From: Legionella bononiensis
GTDB lineage: Bacteria > Pseudomonadota > Gammaproteobacteria > Legionellales > Legionellaceae
NCBI RefSeq assembly: GCF_016786215.1
Contig: NZ_JADOBG010000022.1
Coordinates: 372,001-436,000, forward strand
Length of the DNA: 64,000 nt
Reading direction: 5' to 3'
The notes under the pieces were generated by a model. It was given only the letters and a program-made list of their open reading frames with translations. It was not told where the DNA came from and did no database searches. The position numbers and the translations under genes were made by a program. This document shows positions 55,467-63,577 of the stretch, piece after piece; the stretch's first letter is position 1; each line of letters begins with the position of its first letter.

Positions 55467-58400
55467 TTGCCCATGCCTACATTTTATCAAGGTAAAGAAC
55501 TTACTCGCTATAAAGAAAAGTCTGGTGGAAAAAATAAGAGTGAAGTAGATGGCTTTTATGAAAACAGCGATCACGAGCGATTTTTTATCAAAAAACCTGC
55601 TGATAAGAGTGAATTGTTTACCGAATTATTTGCCGGTTTATTGCTCAATGAATTCAAAAATCGCAAATTAATAAGTGAGGTTTATTTTCCCTCACTCATT
55701 TGTGCCGATGTCATTCAATTTGATGATGGCTCATACGGCTTGATCCAACCCTTGGTCGCTTTTGACGAATTACATAAAATTATTGGTACCAGTTATACTG
55801 ATGGAAGTGATAGAGACCCATTAAAAGAAGCACTAGCCGGGCCTAATTACTATACATCCGTTACCAAGTTAGGCGAATCTTTTGGTCTATCGATAGCGTT
55901 GATGTTTTCCTTATTACTCGGAGCCCACAGCGTTCATAGTGGAAACATTGTCGCGCTCAAAGGGGATGAGAAATCCACCAGCTTACAATTCGGCCGAATT
56001 GACTGGGGTGACGCGTTTCGTAATTTTGCCCATAAAGAAAATAATACGGATATTCTGTACGCTTATGAAAACCGAGGCGTATTCAATTATAAAAGGTTTA
56101 CAAAAGACTACTTCCTCAATTTCAAGAAAATCAATGGACTATTTCCTGCAATGGCTGAAAAAGCTAAAGAATTACTCCCTAAAGTGCCGAAAGATATTCT
56201 GCTGGATATGGTGGTCAGCGCATTGAAAAAAATCCCGTCCGATTTCATTAATCAAACAGCCAAAGATAAATTAGCAAGCGATATGTATATGCCTTCGTTC
56301 AAAGAGGTACAATTGGGTTCAGAAGCTCATATTGATACTTTTGCGACAGAAATGGCCAATTTACTAGAACAACGTATGACTAAAATCACTGAATTAAAGG
56401 ATATTGTCGTACAAGAAATCCCAGAAAATATGTATGCCAGCGTTATTCATATACCACCTTATACACTTACATTTAAGGAAACTACTTCATTCCCCGATAT
56501 AATAAAACAATGGAGCAGTTCAATTCGTCCCGGTGTCACGATTGATATCTCTGGGTTGAACCTTGCAAATCTGGCGAAGGTATTTAATGGTCATGTTTCA
56601 GATCTCGCCAATAGCTGCGAATCCACTAACCAATGGGCACATACCCTCTCCAATAATTACAATATATTCCAGCCCTATGATATGGGTCAGGGTGAGCAAA
56701 TCCACGGCCATGCTTTCGTTCCACAATATAAAGAAAGCACCATATTACGCCGATTATTTTCGATGGATCCCCATACGCTTAGTACACCAAGATTTGCAGC
56801 CTTTGAGAAAGCAATCCAAAATTATTCAAAAGAACATACCGAATCTGAATGGGTGAAAATACAAACAATGTTAGGTCTTGGGCAAGAACTAATAATGCTC
56901 CTTAATATAATCAACCAAACCCGAAAGTTTGGTATGGAAGAAGAAGTCAGCCAGAATATTGAACGTTTTAAAACGAATCTGGCTGCGTTCCTGATAGCAG
57001 AAGCTGAAGTTCGTCATTTATTCGAGAATCCAGGAGTATCCCCGCAAAAAGAACCTAATCACGAAAGTACCTTTTTTTATCCTGTAGAGGACATCGAGTT
57101 AAATCAAATGACTGGCGATCAACTGGCTACTATATACCTGGAAGAGATGAATGAGGTTGTTCCGAGCCAATTAATCGTGCGCATCATAAAAAATGATACC
57201 TTGTGGCATCGAATGAATCAGGCTTTTGATAGTGGTGTCTATAATCCAAGACTTGACAGTCCTAAAGAAAAGATAGCAAAAGCTCGTGAATGGAGGCAAT
57301 TATTTGAAATAGAACATGCGCACACAGCGCAACACATCAGAGTCTTGGAACAACAGACCGTTCTACTAAATAAAGAAGTAAAAGAAAAATCAGAAGAAGC
57401 GAAAAATCTGAATAGTGACTTGCAGCAACAAAAAGAAGCAACTCAGGGGCTATTAAAGAAAGTAGAGCAATTAGAACAACAACAATCAGAGTTTCACGCC
57501 ATTAAAAAAGAAATAGCACGTTTAAAACCGGAAATTGAATTACTCCAACACCAGTTAGACAAAGCAGCAAAAACAGAATTGTCGGTTTTAAGAGAACACT
57601 CTGAAGAAATCAGTTCGCTCAATCAAAAGATCAGCGAAAAAGAATCGCGTATTACCCAATTAGAGGAGCAGTTACAAACCCTGCAAAAAGTAAATACTGA
57701 ACTTCAAGCCGAGGTTAAAAAGGAACAACAGGGAAAAATACACGCAGAACAATCTGCTGAGTTAGTTAAAAAGGAACTGGACAAATTAAGTCCAGAATTA
57801 AGTCGGCTGCAACACGAATTAACAACTGCGACACAGCAGGGTTCTCTTTTATCCAGCGAACAAGTGCAAAAAATTGAAGCGCTTGGTAGCCAGTTAAAGA
57901 CCAATCAAGTGTTATTAAAACAAGCACATGAAGAATTAAAACAATTAGATGAACTCAATAAAACCCTCCATTCCGAACTAAGTCAGCTGAAAGAAGGCAA
58001 AACAATGGCTGAACACTCTGCTCAGAAACTGACAGAGGAACTCAAAACGCTAAAAATCCAAATGGAACAACTGCACCTTCAACTGTCTGAAAAAGACCGC
58101 TCTATTTCAGAACTGCAACAACAAAGAACCGTTACATCTCCTGTAGATAAACCTCTGGTAGCAGCCGATCTCCCGTCAACTGAATCTGTAAGGAGTAAGG
58201 AGCAGGATGAATTAATTCAACAGCAGTTAAAAAAGGAAATTGCATTACTTCAAGAAGAGCTGAAGAAACGTAAAGCACAGACAAATCCTTTAGATGAACT
58301 GATTCAATTAAATTCCATAGCACAACAAAAGTATAAAACTGCTTTAGAACATAATAAACCGATTAATTTTGCTCGCCTGGAACGAATGGCTCCCGTGCTC

Positions 58401-58817
58401 CTTCAAGTAAATAATATCGAAATGAAAGCGGCCAAACTGGCTAAAAGAAATGAAACCGAGGCAGCTGCTGCCGCGTTAAATCTTGCTTCACAAATTCGTA
58501 CAGAAATAAAAGAATATGCCGAGAGTGACGAGCAAAATGAACAGCTTGCTTTGAACAATTTTAAAATCAAGGCAGGACGCCACATTGATGCATCAAAAAA
58601 CACATTGATTCAGCATAGGGAAGAGTGGAAATACATCCTGGCCAATATCACTGTAGGAATACTTCTGCTTGGAATCGGTTATGCTGCCGCAATACTGATT
58701 AATAAACAAGTAACAGGTCATTATACATTCTTTAGTAAAACAGACAGCATCAAACAAGTGGAGCAATTAAACGAAAGTATCGTCTCAAATGACATAAAAC
58801 CCCTCAGTGGTGGCTGA
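55467..58817 (+). CDS. Kinase-like/coiled-coil protein, candidate effector
   Basis: 1116 aa. The N-terminal 250 residues look like a divergent lipid/protein-kinase fold: RFFIKKP (candidate ATP Lys), FPSLICADVIQFDDGSYGLI (hinge-like), GAHSVHSGNIVAL (G152 on; catalytic loop with H and N) and FGRIDWGDAFR (Asp 179; metal-binding motif with D-x-G). The order recalls the N-terminal kinase-like domain of Legionella LepB. A long coiled coil spans about residues 610-950 with heptads (EQQTVLLNKEVKEKSEEAKN), and a TM helix near the C-terminus (about 1055-1078, ITVGILLLGIGYAAAILI). Such layouts are usual for Dot/Icm effectors acting on host vesicle membranes. The substrate is unproven. Confidence 0.6.
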   Translation: MPMPTFYQGKELTRYKEKSGGKNKSEVDGFYENSDHERFFIKKPADKSELFTELFAGLLLNEFKNRKLISEVYFPSLICADVIQFDDGSYGLIQPLVAFDELHKIIGTSYTDGSDRDPLKEALAGPNYYTSVTKLGESFGLSIALMFSLLLGAHSVHSGNIVALKGDEKSTSLQFGRIDWGDAFRNFAHKENNTDILYAYENRGVFNYKRFTKDYFLNFKKINGLFPAMAEKAKELLPKVPKDILLDMVVSALKKIPSDFINQTAKDKLASDMYMPSFKEVQLGSEAHIDTFATEMANLLEQRMTKITELKDIVVQEIPENMYASVIHIPPYTLTFKETTSFPDIIKQWSSSIRPGVTIDISGLNLANLAKVFNGHVSDLANSCESTNQWAHTLSNNYNIFQPYDMGQGEQIHGHAFVPQYKESTILRRLFSMDPHTLSTPRFAAFEKAIQNYSKEHTESEWVKIQTMLGLGQELIMLLNIINQTRKFGMEEEVSQNIERFKTNLAAFLIAEAEVRHLFENPGVSPQKEPNHESTFFYPVEDIELNQMTGDQLATIYLEEMNEVVPSQLIVRIIKNDTLWHRMNQAFDSGVYNPRLDSPKEKIAKAREWRQLFEIEHAHTAQHIRVLEQQTVLLNKEVKEKSEEAKNLNSDLQQQKEATQGLLKKVEQLEQQQSEFHAIKKEIARLKPEIELLQHQLDKAAKTELSVLREHSEEISSLNQKISEKESRITQLEEQLQTLQKVNTELQAEVKKEQQGKIHAEQSAELVKKELDKLSPELSRLQHELTTATQQGSLLSSEQVQKIEALGSQLKTNQVLLKQAHEELKQLDELNKTLHSELSQLKEGKTMAEHSAQKLTEELKTLKIQMEQLHLQLSEKDRSISELQQQRTVTSPVDKPLVAADLPSTESVRSKEQDELIQQQLKKEIALLQEELKKRKAQTNPLDELIQLNSIAQQKYKTALEHNKPINFARLERMAPVLLQVNNIEMKAAKLAKRNETEAAAAALNLASQIRTEIKEYAESDEQNEQLALNNFKIKAGRHIDASKNTLIQHREEWKYILANITVGILLLGIGYAAAILINKQVTGHYTFFSKTDSIKQVEQLNESIVSNDIKPLSGG

Positions 58818-58907
58818 ACCATTTAAACCTCAACTCAGGGGTATATACTTTCCCCTCATCCATCAGAATAATTAATTCATGATGCAATGAGTCAATTTAC
58901 ATTTTGA

Positions 58908-59819
58908 TTATCCAATGCCTTGATCCAACCACGATAGGGTCCTTAAAGACTGTATTATTTCATGGCTTATGTCTATCGTATTGGAACAATGTCGTACGGT
59001 ATTGCAGGTAATTATTTTGTCCACTCCACCAGCCAAAATCTGTTGATATGCATCTCCGGAAAAAATCGCATGCACACCAATACACACTGGGGGAGGTAAA
59101 TTGAGCGAATGTACATGTCTCACTGTCTCTATCATGGTCATGCCAGTAGAGATAATGTCATCAATTAATATCGGTGTTTTTCCCGGATAAAGATCAAGAT
59201 TAGGGATTGATACGTCAACGGAACGATCCCCCTTTCTGTTTTTTTCTAATATGACACAAGGTGCCTGAGCCTCATCTGCGATAGTTTTAACCCATTGCCT
59301 GCTTTCTTCATCAGGCCCAATAAGTAATGGCTGCTGTATGTTATTTCTTATCCAGTGCGCAATGGGCTTGGTCGCATGAAGCACCTCAGTGGGTATCTCA
59401 TAAACAGCATTTAAGGAATGCCAACGATGTAAATGAGGGTCTATGGTAATCAAGCCATCAAAGTAATGCGAGATCAGTTTGGCAAAATATTGTGAGGTAA
59501 TTCCCTGACCCTTTTCAAATACCTTATCCTGACGCATATAAGCGAGATAAGGCGCGATCAGAATTACTTTCGTCGCTCCTAAAGCTCTTGCTGTTTCTGC
59601 AGCAAAGAGTAATGGCACTATTTTAGGGTTTGGTGTATCTAAACTGGCGATGAAGAGTACTGGACGGTTCGTGACCTCTGTTTCAATTTTAAAAACGGTT
59701 TCCCCATCTGGAAATTGATGTTGTTTCATTCTACCTAATTCATAATGACAATCTTTTTGTATTGCAAGTGCCAGCTCATCGTAGTCAAATAAAGGGAATA
59801 TAATCGGTTTATTGTTCAT
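58908..59819 (-). CDS. Ribose-phosphate pyrophosphokinase-like (PRPP synthetase family)
   Basis: 303 aa. The PRPP-binding motif PILIDDIISTGMTMIETVRH is intact, as are YLAYMRQDKVFEKGQGITSQYF (flexible-loop and dimer region), TIDPHLHRW and GPDEESRQWV. It resembles bacterial/archaeal PRPP synthetases but is shorter than E. coli Prs (315 aa). Its ATG overlaps the stop of the upstream phosphorylase gene (TGATG), so it is translationally coupled. In that context it may not be the housekeeping enzyme: it could convert a phosphorylase product (ribose bisphosphate or ribose phosphate) into PRPP. Confidence 0.85.
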   Translation of the reverse strand: MNNKPIIFPLFDYDELALAIQKDCHYELGRMKQHQFPDGETVFKIETEVTNRPVLFIASLDTPNPKIVPLLFAAETARALGATKVILIAPYLAYMRQDKVFEKGQGITSQYFAKLISHYFDGLITIDPHLHRWHSLNAVYEIPTEVLHATKPIAHWIRNNIQQPLLIGPDEESRQWVKTIADEAQAPCVILEKNRKGDRSVDVSIPNLDLYPGKTPILIDDIISTGMTMIETVRHVHSLNLPPPVCIGVHAIFSGDAYQQILAGGVDKIITCNTVRHCSNTIDISHEIIQSLRTLSWLDQGIG

Positions 59820-61327
59820 CAGCTGACCTCAATTTGAAAAATATCATGTTCCTGTCTCAAAAAATCAAGCGCATAATTCAGCTGCCCTTTGGTTTCGGCA
59901 TGAACTTTGAATAATGGCTGGGATTTTGCGACCACGCTATGCAAAGGTACAAATAATTCAACACCTGCGGCTTTTGCTTCAGGCGCCCCTGCTAATTTAG
60001 CAACACGGGCGATATGACGATTATCAATATTGACTATAGTACCAGAAACGGTCGATTCTATGGTCTGAGAAAAAGGGGCTTTGGGAATACTTCTGAAGCC
60101 GCCCTGCGCTTCACAAATCGCTTGAAACTTAGCTAAAGCTTTGCCACTGTCAAGCAGTTCAGTGGCAAGACTTAATCCTTGACCAGGTACAAGACCTGGA
60201 GCAAACTCAATAACCTGCCCCGCGAGTAAGAGTGCATGCTCCCTTAAGCTCTGCGACGCATCTGCATCCCGATTAAGAACAGATAACACATCAACTGCTT
60301 CCAATGCCGGGCCTATACCTCGGCCTACAGGTTGAGCACCATCAGAAAACACGATTTTTATGTGCAATCCGAATTCATTAGCGACTGATTCCAGAAAGTT
60401 TTTGAGGCGTCTCGCACGCTCTATAGATCGGACTTTAGCCGTTGTACCGATAGGCATATCTATCACAATATGAGTGGAACCAGCCGCAATTTTTTTTGAC
60501 AAAATTGAAGCAACCATTTGTCCTTCACTGTCGATATTGACCGTTCGTTCAATTCTTATTAATAAATCATCTGCTGGACTCAATGCCATGGAACCACCCC
60601 AGACAAGACATCCGCTTTCCTTCTCGACCACCTTACGCATTGCAGAGAGATCCAGATCGACATTGGTAAACACCTCCATAGTATCCGCGGTTCCTGCTGG
60701 GGATGTGATGGCTCTTGATGAGGTTTTAGGGATCATCAAACCATAGGCTGCGACTATAGAAACAACTATGGGCGTCGTTCGATTTCCCGGCAGTCCACCC
60801 ACACAATGCTTATCAACAATAATTGATGAAGGCCAGGTTATTCTTTGTCCCGTTTCTATCATTGCTTTAGTTAAATCAATTACTTCCCTTTTGGACATGC
60901 GATCGTCAGAACTGGCCGCTATAAACATGGCAATATTGATGTCGGATAATTGTCCGGAAATCAGATCTTCAATGATTTGTCGGGTTTCATTAGCTTTCAA
61001 TTCATGGCCATAAATTTTAGAGCGAATGTAACTCAATGAATCCAGAGGCTTAGGGTGAGTAACCGTCACTTCATCACCGACTTGAGCTGACAATAAATCC
61101 CAGGCATAACGAGAAAGACTGGCTTCATTATGTCGCAATAATTTGGTTTCAACAGTATTCACGGTGGCGATAATGGAACGATCTTTTAAGGTTACTCTGA
61201 CCCGTGACTGCGCAGTAAATCCTTCTGATTGACAGATATGGCAATCTTCCCTCATGTAAATTATGGGATCTTTAAATGTATTGATACCTAAATATTTAAG
61301 TGTCAACGTTGAATAAGCATCGCTCAT
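59819..61327 (-). CDS. Thymidine/AMP phosphorylase family, type 2
   Basis: 502 aa. The anion-binding and pyrimidine/AMP phosphorylase core has DKHCVGGLPGNRTTPIVVSI and SRAITSPAGTADTMEVFTNV (motif KTSSRAITS). The length and 80-residue N-terminal extension match archaeal AMP phosphorylase and the Legionella/Pseudomonas 'type 2' thymidine phosphorylases. The family splits nucleosides or nucleoside monophosphates with phosphate; the AMP form gives ribose-1,5-bisphosphate and base. Cotranscription with a PRPP-synthetase-like gene suggests a nucleotide-salvage route rather than deoxynucleoside catabolism. Start at 61327 (ATG); substrate to be tested. Confidence 0.88.
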   Translation of the reverse strand: MSDAYSTLTLKYLGINTFKDPIIYMREDCHICQSEGFTAQSRVRVTLKDRSIIATVNTVETKLLRHNEASLSRYAWDLLSAQVGDEVTVTHPKPLDSLSYIRSKIYGHELKANETRQIIEDLISGQLSDINIAMFIAASSDDRMSKREVIDLTKAMIETGQRITWPSSIIVDKHCVGGLPGNRTTPIVVSIVAAYGLMIPKTSSRAITSPAGTADTMEVFTNVDLDLSAMRKVVEKESGCLVWGGSMALSPADDLLIRIERTVNIDSEGQMVASILSKKIAAGSTHIVIDMPIGTTAKVRSIERARRLKNFLESVANEFGLHIKIVFSDGAQPVGRGIGPALEAVDVLSVLNRDADASQSLREHALLLAGQVIEFAPGLVPGQGLSLATELLDSGKALAKFQAICEAQGGFRSIPKAPFSQTIESTVSGTIVNIDNRHIARVAKLAGAPEAKAAGVELFVPLHSVVAKSQPLFKVHAETKGQLNYALDFLRQEHDIFQIEVS

Positions 61328-61523
61328 AATAAGTTCGATATAATTGAGTTAATATTAATGTCCTTATTTACTTATTTCGTGCAAAACACCAGATTTAATC
61401 ATAGAAACAGTATGCCATAGTCCATCCAGCAAAAAAATTACAATAACGTACTTTTATGTGAATAAACCGGTTCAACCGATCTTCGCCCGATAGAGGCTGT
61501 GGAACATATCCATTTTAATAAAA
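61328..61523. other. Intergenic, nothing identified
   Basis: AT-rich. GGTTCAACCGATCTTCGCCCGATAG may be a short repeat. Upstream region of the phosphorylase operon; no clear promoter can be assigned. Confidence 0.25.
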
Positions 61524-61605
61524 AAAGTAACTAATCACTTCAAATTTTATCAAAAAAACAACGATCTCCCCTCTCCACCGCGCGCAGCGTGGAGAAGAGG
61601 GAGCA
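61524..61605. repeat. Family-B repeat, copy 2 (partial)
   Basis: Starts AAAGTAACTAATCACTTCAA and includes the CTCCCCTCTCC hairpin up to GAGCAAG. Direct repeat of the first two thirds of the next copy, of which it is a tandem partial duplicate. Confidence 0.75.
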
Positions 61606-61607
61606 AG

Positions 61608-62002
61608 AAAGTAACGAATCACTTCAAATTTTATCAAATAACAACGATCTCCCCTCTCCACCGCGCGCAGCGTGGGGGAGAGGGATCAAGGGTGAGGGGG
61701 TTTTAAATTTGTCGCGTAAGCGACTCCTTAAAATAAAATTTGTTTAATCTGTTAGGTACATTTAACCTGTGTCAAAACCTGCATCGCTTTAAACGCAAGG
61801 TAATTCATGGTGTAACAATTGAATTTTCCTAACAAATGATGGGGTATAAGATTAGCCGAGCTGTTGCCTTGGTTAATAGAGTGGAGTCGCTTACGCGACA
61901 AATTTAAAACCCCCTCACCCTTGATCCCTCTCCCCCACGCTGCGCGCGGTGGAGAGGGGAGATCGTTGTTAATTGATAAAATTTGAAGTGATTAGTTACT
62001 TT
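61608..62002. repeat. 395-bp element with 120-bp inverted arms (family B)
   Basis: Left arm 61608-61727 and right arm 61883-62002 are near-perfect inverse copies. Each has AAAGTAAC-ATCACTTCAAATTT, the CTCTCCACCGCGCGCAGCGT stem, GATCAAGGGTGAGGGGG and GTCGCGTAAGCGACTCC. The spacer (61728-61882) has no gene. The structure resembles a large MITE or a pair of opposed REP-like units. The same unit breaks a RAYT gene at 51751. Confidence 0.75.
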
Positions 62003-62021
62003 CTTCCTACATTTGCAATAT

Positions 62022-62053
62022 GTAGCCTGTATTAGACGAAGTCGTAATACAGG
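62022..62053 (+). repeat. Family-A REP, copy 1 (GTAG type)
   Basis: GTAG followed by the stem CCTGTATTA...TAATACAGG with a loop GACGAAGTCG. The identical unit is found at 62658-62689 (reverse) and 62715-62746 (forward), flanking the RAYT gene. GTAG before a stem is the RAYT recognition form. Confidence 0.85.
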
Positions 62054-62074
62054 ATGGATTTACAACATAACCAT

Positions 62075-62581
62075 TCAATCAGTTTCCTCTAAACTCCATG
62101 TTTTATTCATCAAACCTTTTTTGATGTATCGATGGATACTTGAATAAGGCCAATCCAAAGGTTTTTTTACATAACCATGCTTTACCGGATTGTAATGGAT
62201 GTAGTCGACATGAGTTTGCAAATCAATATTGTCCCTGATTCGGTGTTCCCAAAATCGAGTTTGCCAAAGATTAACGTTTCCACGAGCGTTTTTCTCTAAA
62301 TAAATATTTAAATCTAATAAGGACTGGGTAAAATGAGTTTTAATCAATCGAATTCGTTTTGAATAATCTGAATCATTAAGGGGCAATTGCCATATACAAT
62401 GAATATGATCAGGCAAAACAACAATTGCACGAGTGATAAAATTTAATTTTACTTTAACAGATCGAAATGCATTTCCTAAATAATTGATATGGTCAGTTAG
62501 ATATTTGGATTGCCTGTCTATTAACGTTAATGTGAAAAAATAGCTTGCGCCGGGTGAATAATCCCTTCGGTAGTGAACCAT
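62075..62581 (-). CDS. RAYT: REP-associated tyrosine transposase
   Basis: 168 aa Y1-type single-strand transposase of the IS200/IS605-like RAYT family. HUH motif in LPDHIHCIW (H-I-H), N-terminal MVHYRRDYSPGASYFFTLTL, catalytic Tyr probably in VDYIHYNPVKHGYVKKPLDWPYSS, typical of the family. It is intact and flanked on both sides by GTAG-type REP units (62022-62053; 62658-62689 and 62715-62746), the expected signature of an active RAYT-REP system. Its product probably binds and mobilises these repeats. A promoter candidate lies 280 bp upstream on the same strand. Confidence 0.93.
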   Translation of the reverse strand: MVHYRRDYSPGASYFFTLTLIDRQSKYLTDHINYLGNAFRSVKVKLNFITRAIVVLPDHIHCIWQLPLNDSDYSKRIRLIKTHFTQSLLDLNIYLEKNARGNVNLWQTRFWEHRIRDNIDLQTHVDYIHYNPVKHGYVKKPLDWPYSSIHRYIKKGLMNKTWSLEETD

Positions 62582-62657
62582 ACATACTCTTCCTTAAAGT
62601 TGGACGATTGGGATTATACCAAATTGAATGAGGAGTGGTAGGTTTGGTGAAGTGCGC

Positions 62658-62689
62658 CCTGTATTACGACTTCGTCTAATACAGGCTAC
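62658..62689 (-). repeat. Family-A REP, copy 2
   Basis: Same stem unit as 62022-62053 in reverse orientation (CTGTATTACGACTTCGTC, ending GGCTAC). It pairs with copy 3 to form an opposed REP doublet upstream of the RAYT gene. Confidence 0.85.
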
Positions 62690-62714
62690 GATTGGTATCA
62701 AAAAGTAGGAATGT

Positions 62715-62746
62715 GTAGCCTGTATTAGACGAAGTCGTAATACAGG
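62715..62746 (+). repeat. Family-A REP, copy 3
   Basis: GTAGCCTGTATTAGACGAAG plus TCGTAATACAGG. Copy identical to 62022-62053; 25 bp from copy 2. Confidence 0.85.
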
Positions 62747-62863
62747 ATGGATTCCATCCGAATTATTTCAGCTGTTTTCTCCATAATTCCACTCTTAAAA
62801 ATAATGGATTGCACCATTCACAAACTCAATTCTTAATGAACCTGCCCCGAAGGCGTGTTGCGT

Positions 62864-62891
62864 ATTCTACTGATTTCCCTATCAGTGTCAA
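62864..62891 (-). promoter_or_regulatory. Strong sigma-70-like promoter with palindromic spacer
   Basis: On the reverse strand: TTGACA (62886-62891), 16-bp spacer CTGATAGGGAAATCAG, TAGAAT (62864-62869). The spacer is itself palindromic (CTGAT-N6-ATCAG), so a repressor could sit between the two boxes. A GC-rich discriminator (CGCAACACGCC) follows, with GGTTCATTAAGAAT, loosely like an rRNA boxA. It reads toward the RAYT gene, 283 bp on. Confidence 0.55.
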
Positions 62892-63026
62892 ATACTTTTT
62901 GCATTTTTTTTAATTGTTTTTCTATTATTAATTCACTCTCCACCATATCGATCTACCAATAATCATGTTGATCATATTTTTTGCTTGAGATATCCTTCCC
63001 TTACTTTAATTGTACGGAGATTTAAG

Positions 63027-63566
63027 ATGTTTCGCGCTATCACTTTATTATTAATGACATTCTTGGTTCATTCTGTTTTTGCATATCCTAATGTGCATCA
63101 CCATCAAGTTTCACCATTAACCAATGCATTACGAACTGGAACAGATACCAATGGATCTATTTTATATCTTTGCCAGGCAAAATTGTTCGGCAGTATTCAA
63201 CCTGGAAAAACTTGGGCAGGATATGGTCGCTGCAATGTTCCTTATGGCGGTAAAGAATATGTAGTTGATCAGTTTACCATTCCTAATCAACGTAGTTTTG
63301 GACAATTTAATTGGGAACGTGATCAGCATAGTGCGCTGCAAATTGGTAAAGATACAAATGGAAATCCTTTATTTGTTTGTCAGGCTAATTTTAATGGCAG
63401 TATCCAGCCTGGAAAAACCTGGCCAGGTTACAATCACTGTAATATTTCCTATGCAGGGCGTGAAGTTATTACTGATTATTATCGGGTATTAAGCAGACAG
63501 CAAGAAATCATTGTTGGTTCAAAAATTCCAAGGGGTCAACCTAATACTATGCATTCACACTATTGA
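63027..63566 (+). CDS. Secreted DUF3421 protein
   Basis: 179 aa from the ATG at 63027 with GGAG 8 nt upstream; an earlier in-frame start at 62985 has none. Signal peptide FRAITLLLMTFLVHSVFAYP. The mature part has two copies of a repeat about 65 residues long: LRTGTDTNGSILYLCQAKLFGSIQPGKTW... and LQIGKDTNGNPLFVCQANFNGSIQPGKTW..., the DUF3421 domain pattern, with Cys in both (LCQA and RCN / FVCQ and HCN). Repeats of this type occur in natterin-like and bacterial secreted proteins; function unknown. Convergent with folA, 11 nt apart. Confidence 0.78.
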   Translation: MFRAITLLLMTFLVHSVFAYPNVHHHQVSPLTNALRTGTDTNGSILYLCQAKLFGSIQPGKTWAGYGRCNVPYGGKEYVVDQFTIPNQRSFGQFNWERDQHSALQIGKDTNGNPLFVCQANFNGSIQPGKTWPGYNHCNISYAGREVITDYYRVLSRQQEIIVGSKIPRGQPNTMHSHY

Positions 63567-63577
63567 TATACTCTTGA

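Noticed and set aside
59819..61327. Anthranilate phosphoribosyltransferase (TrpD) alternative
   Set aside because: The same fold superfamily, but the 80-residue N-terminal extension, length of 502 and KTSSRAITSPAGT block match the phosphorylases.
61328..62002. CRISPR array candidate
   Set aside because: Repeats are inverted and long with no regular spacers; they fit family-B dispersed elements, not CRISPR.
62821..62870. rRNA or tRNA operon start
   Set aside because: The promoter and boxA-like stretch resemble rRNA leaders, but no rRNA or tRNA sequence follows; RAYT and REPs do.
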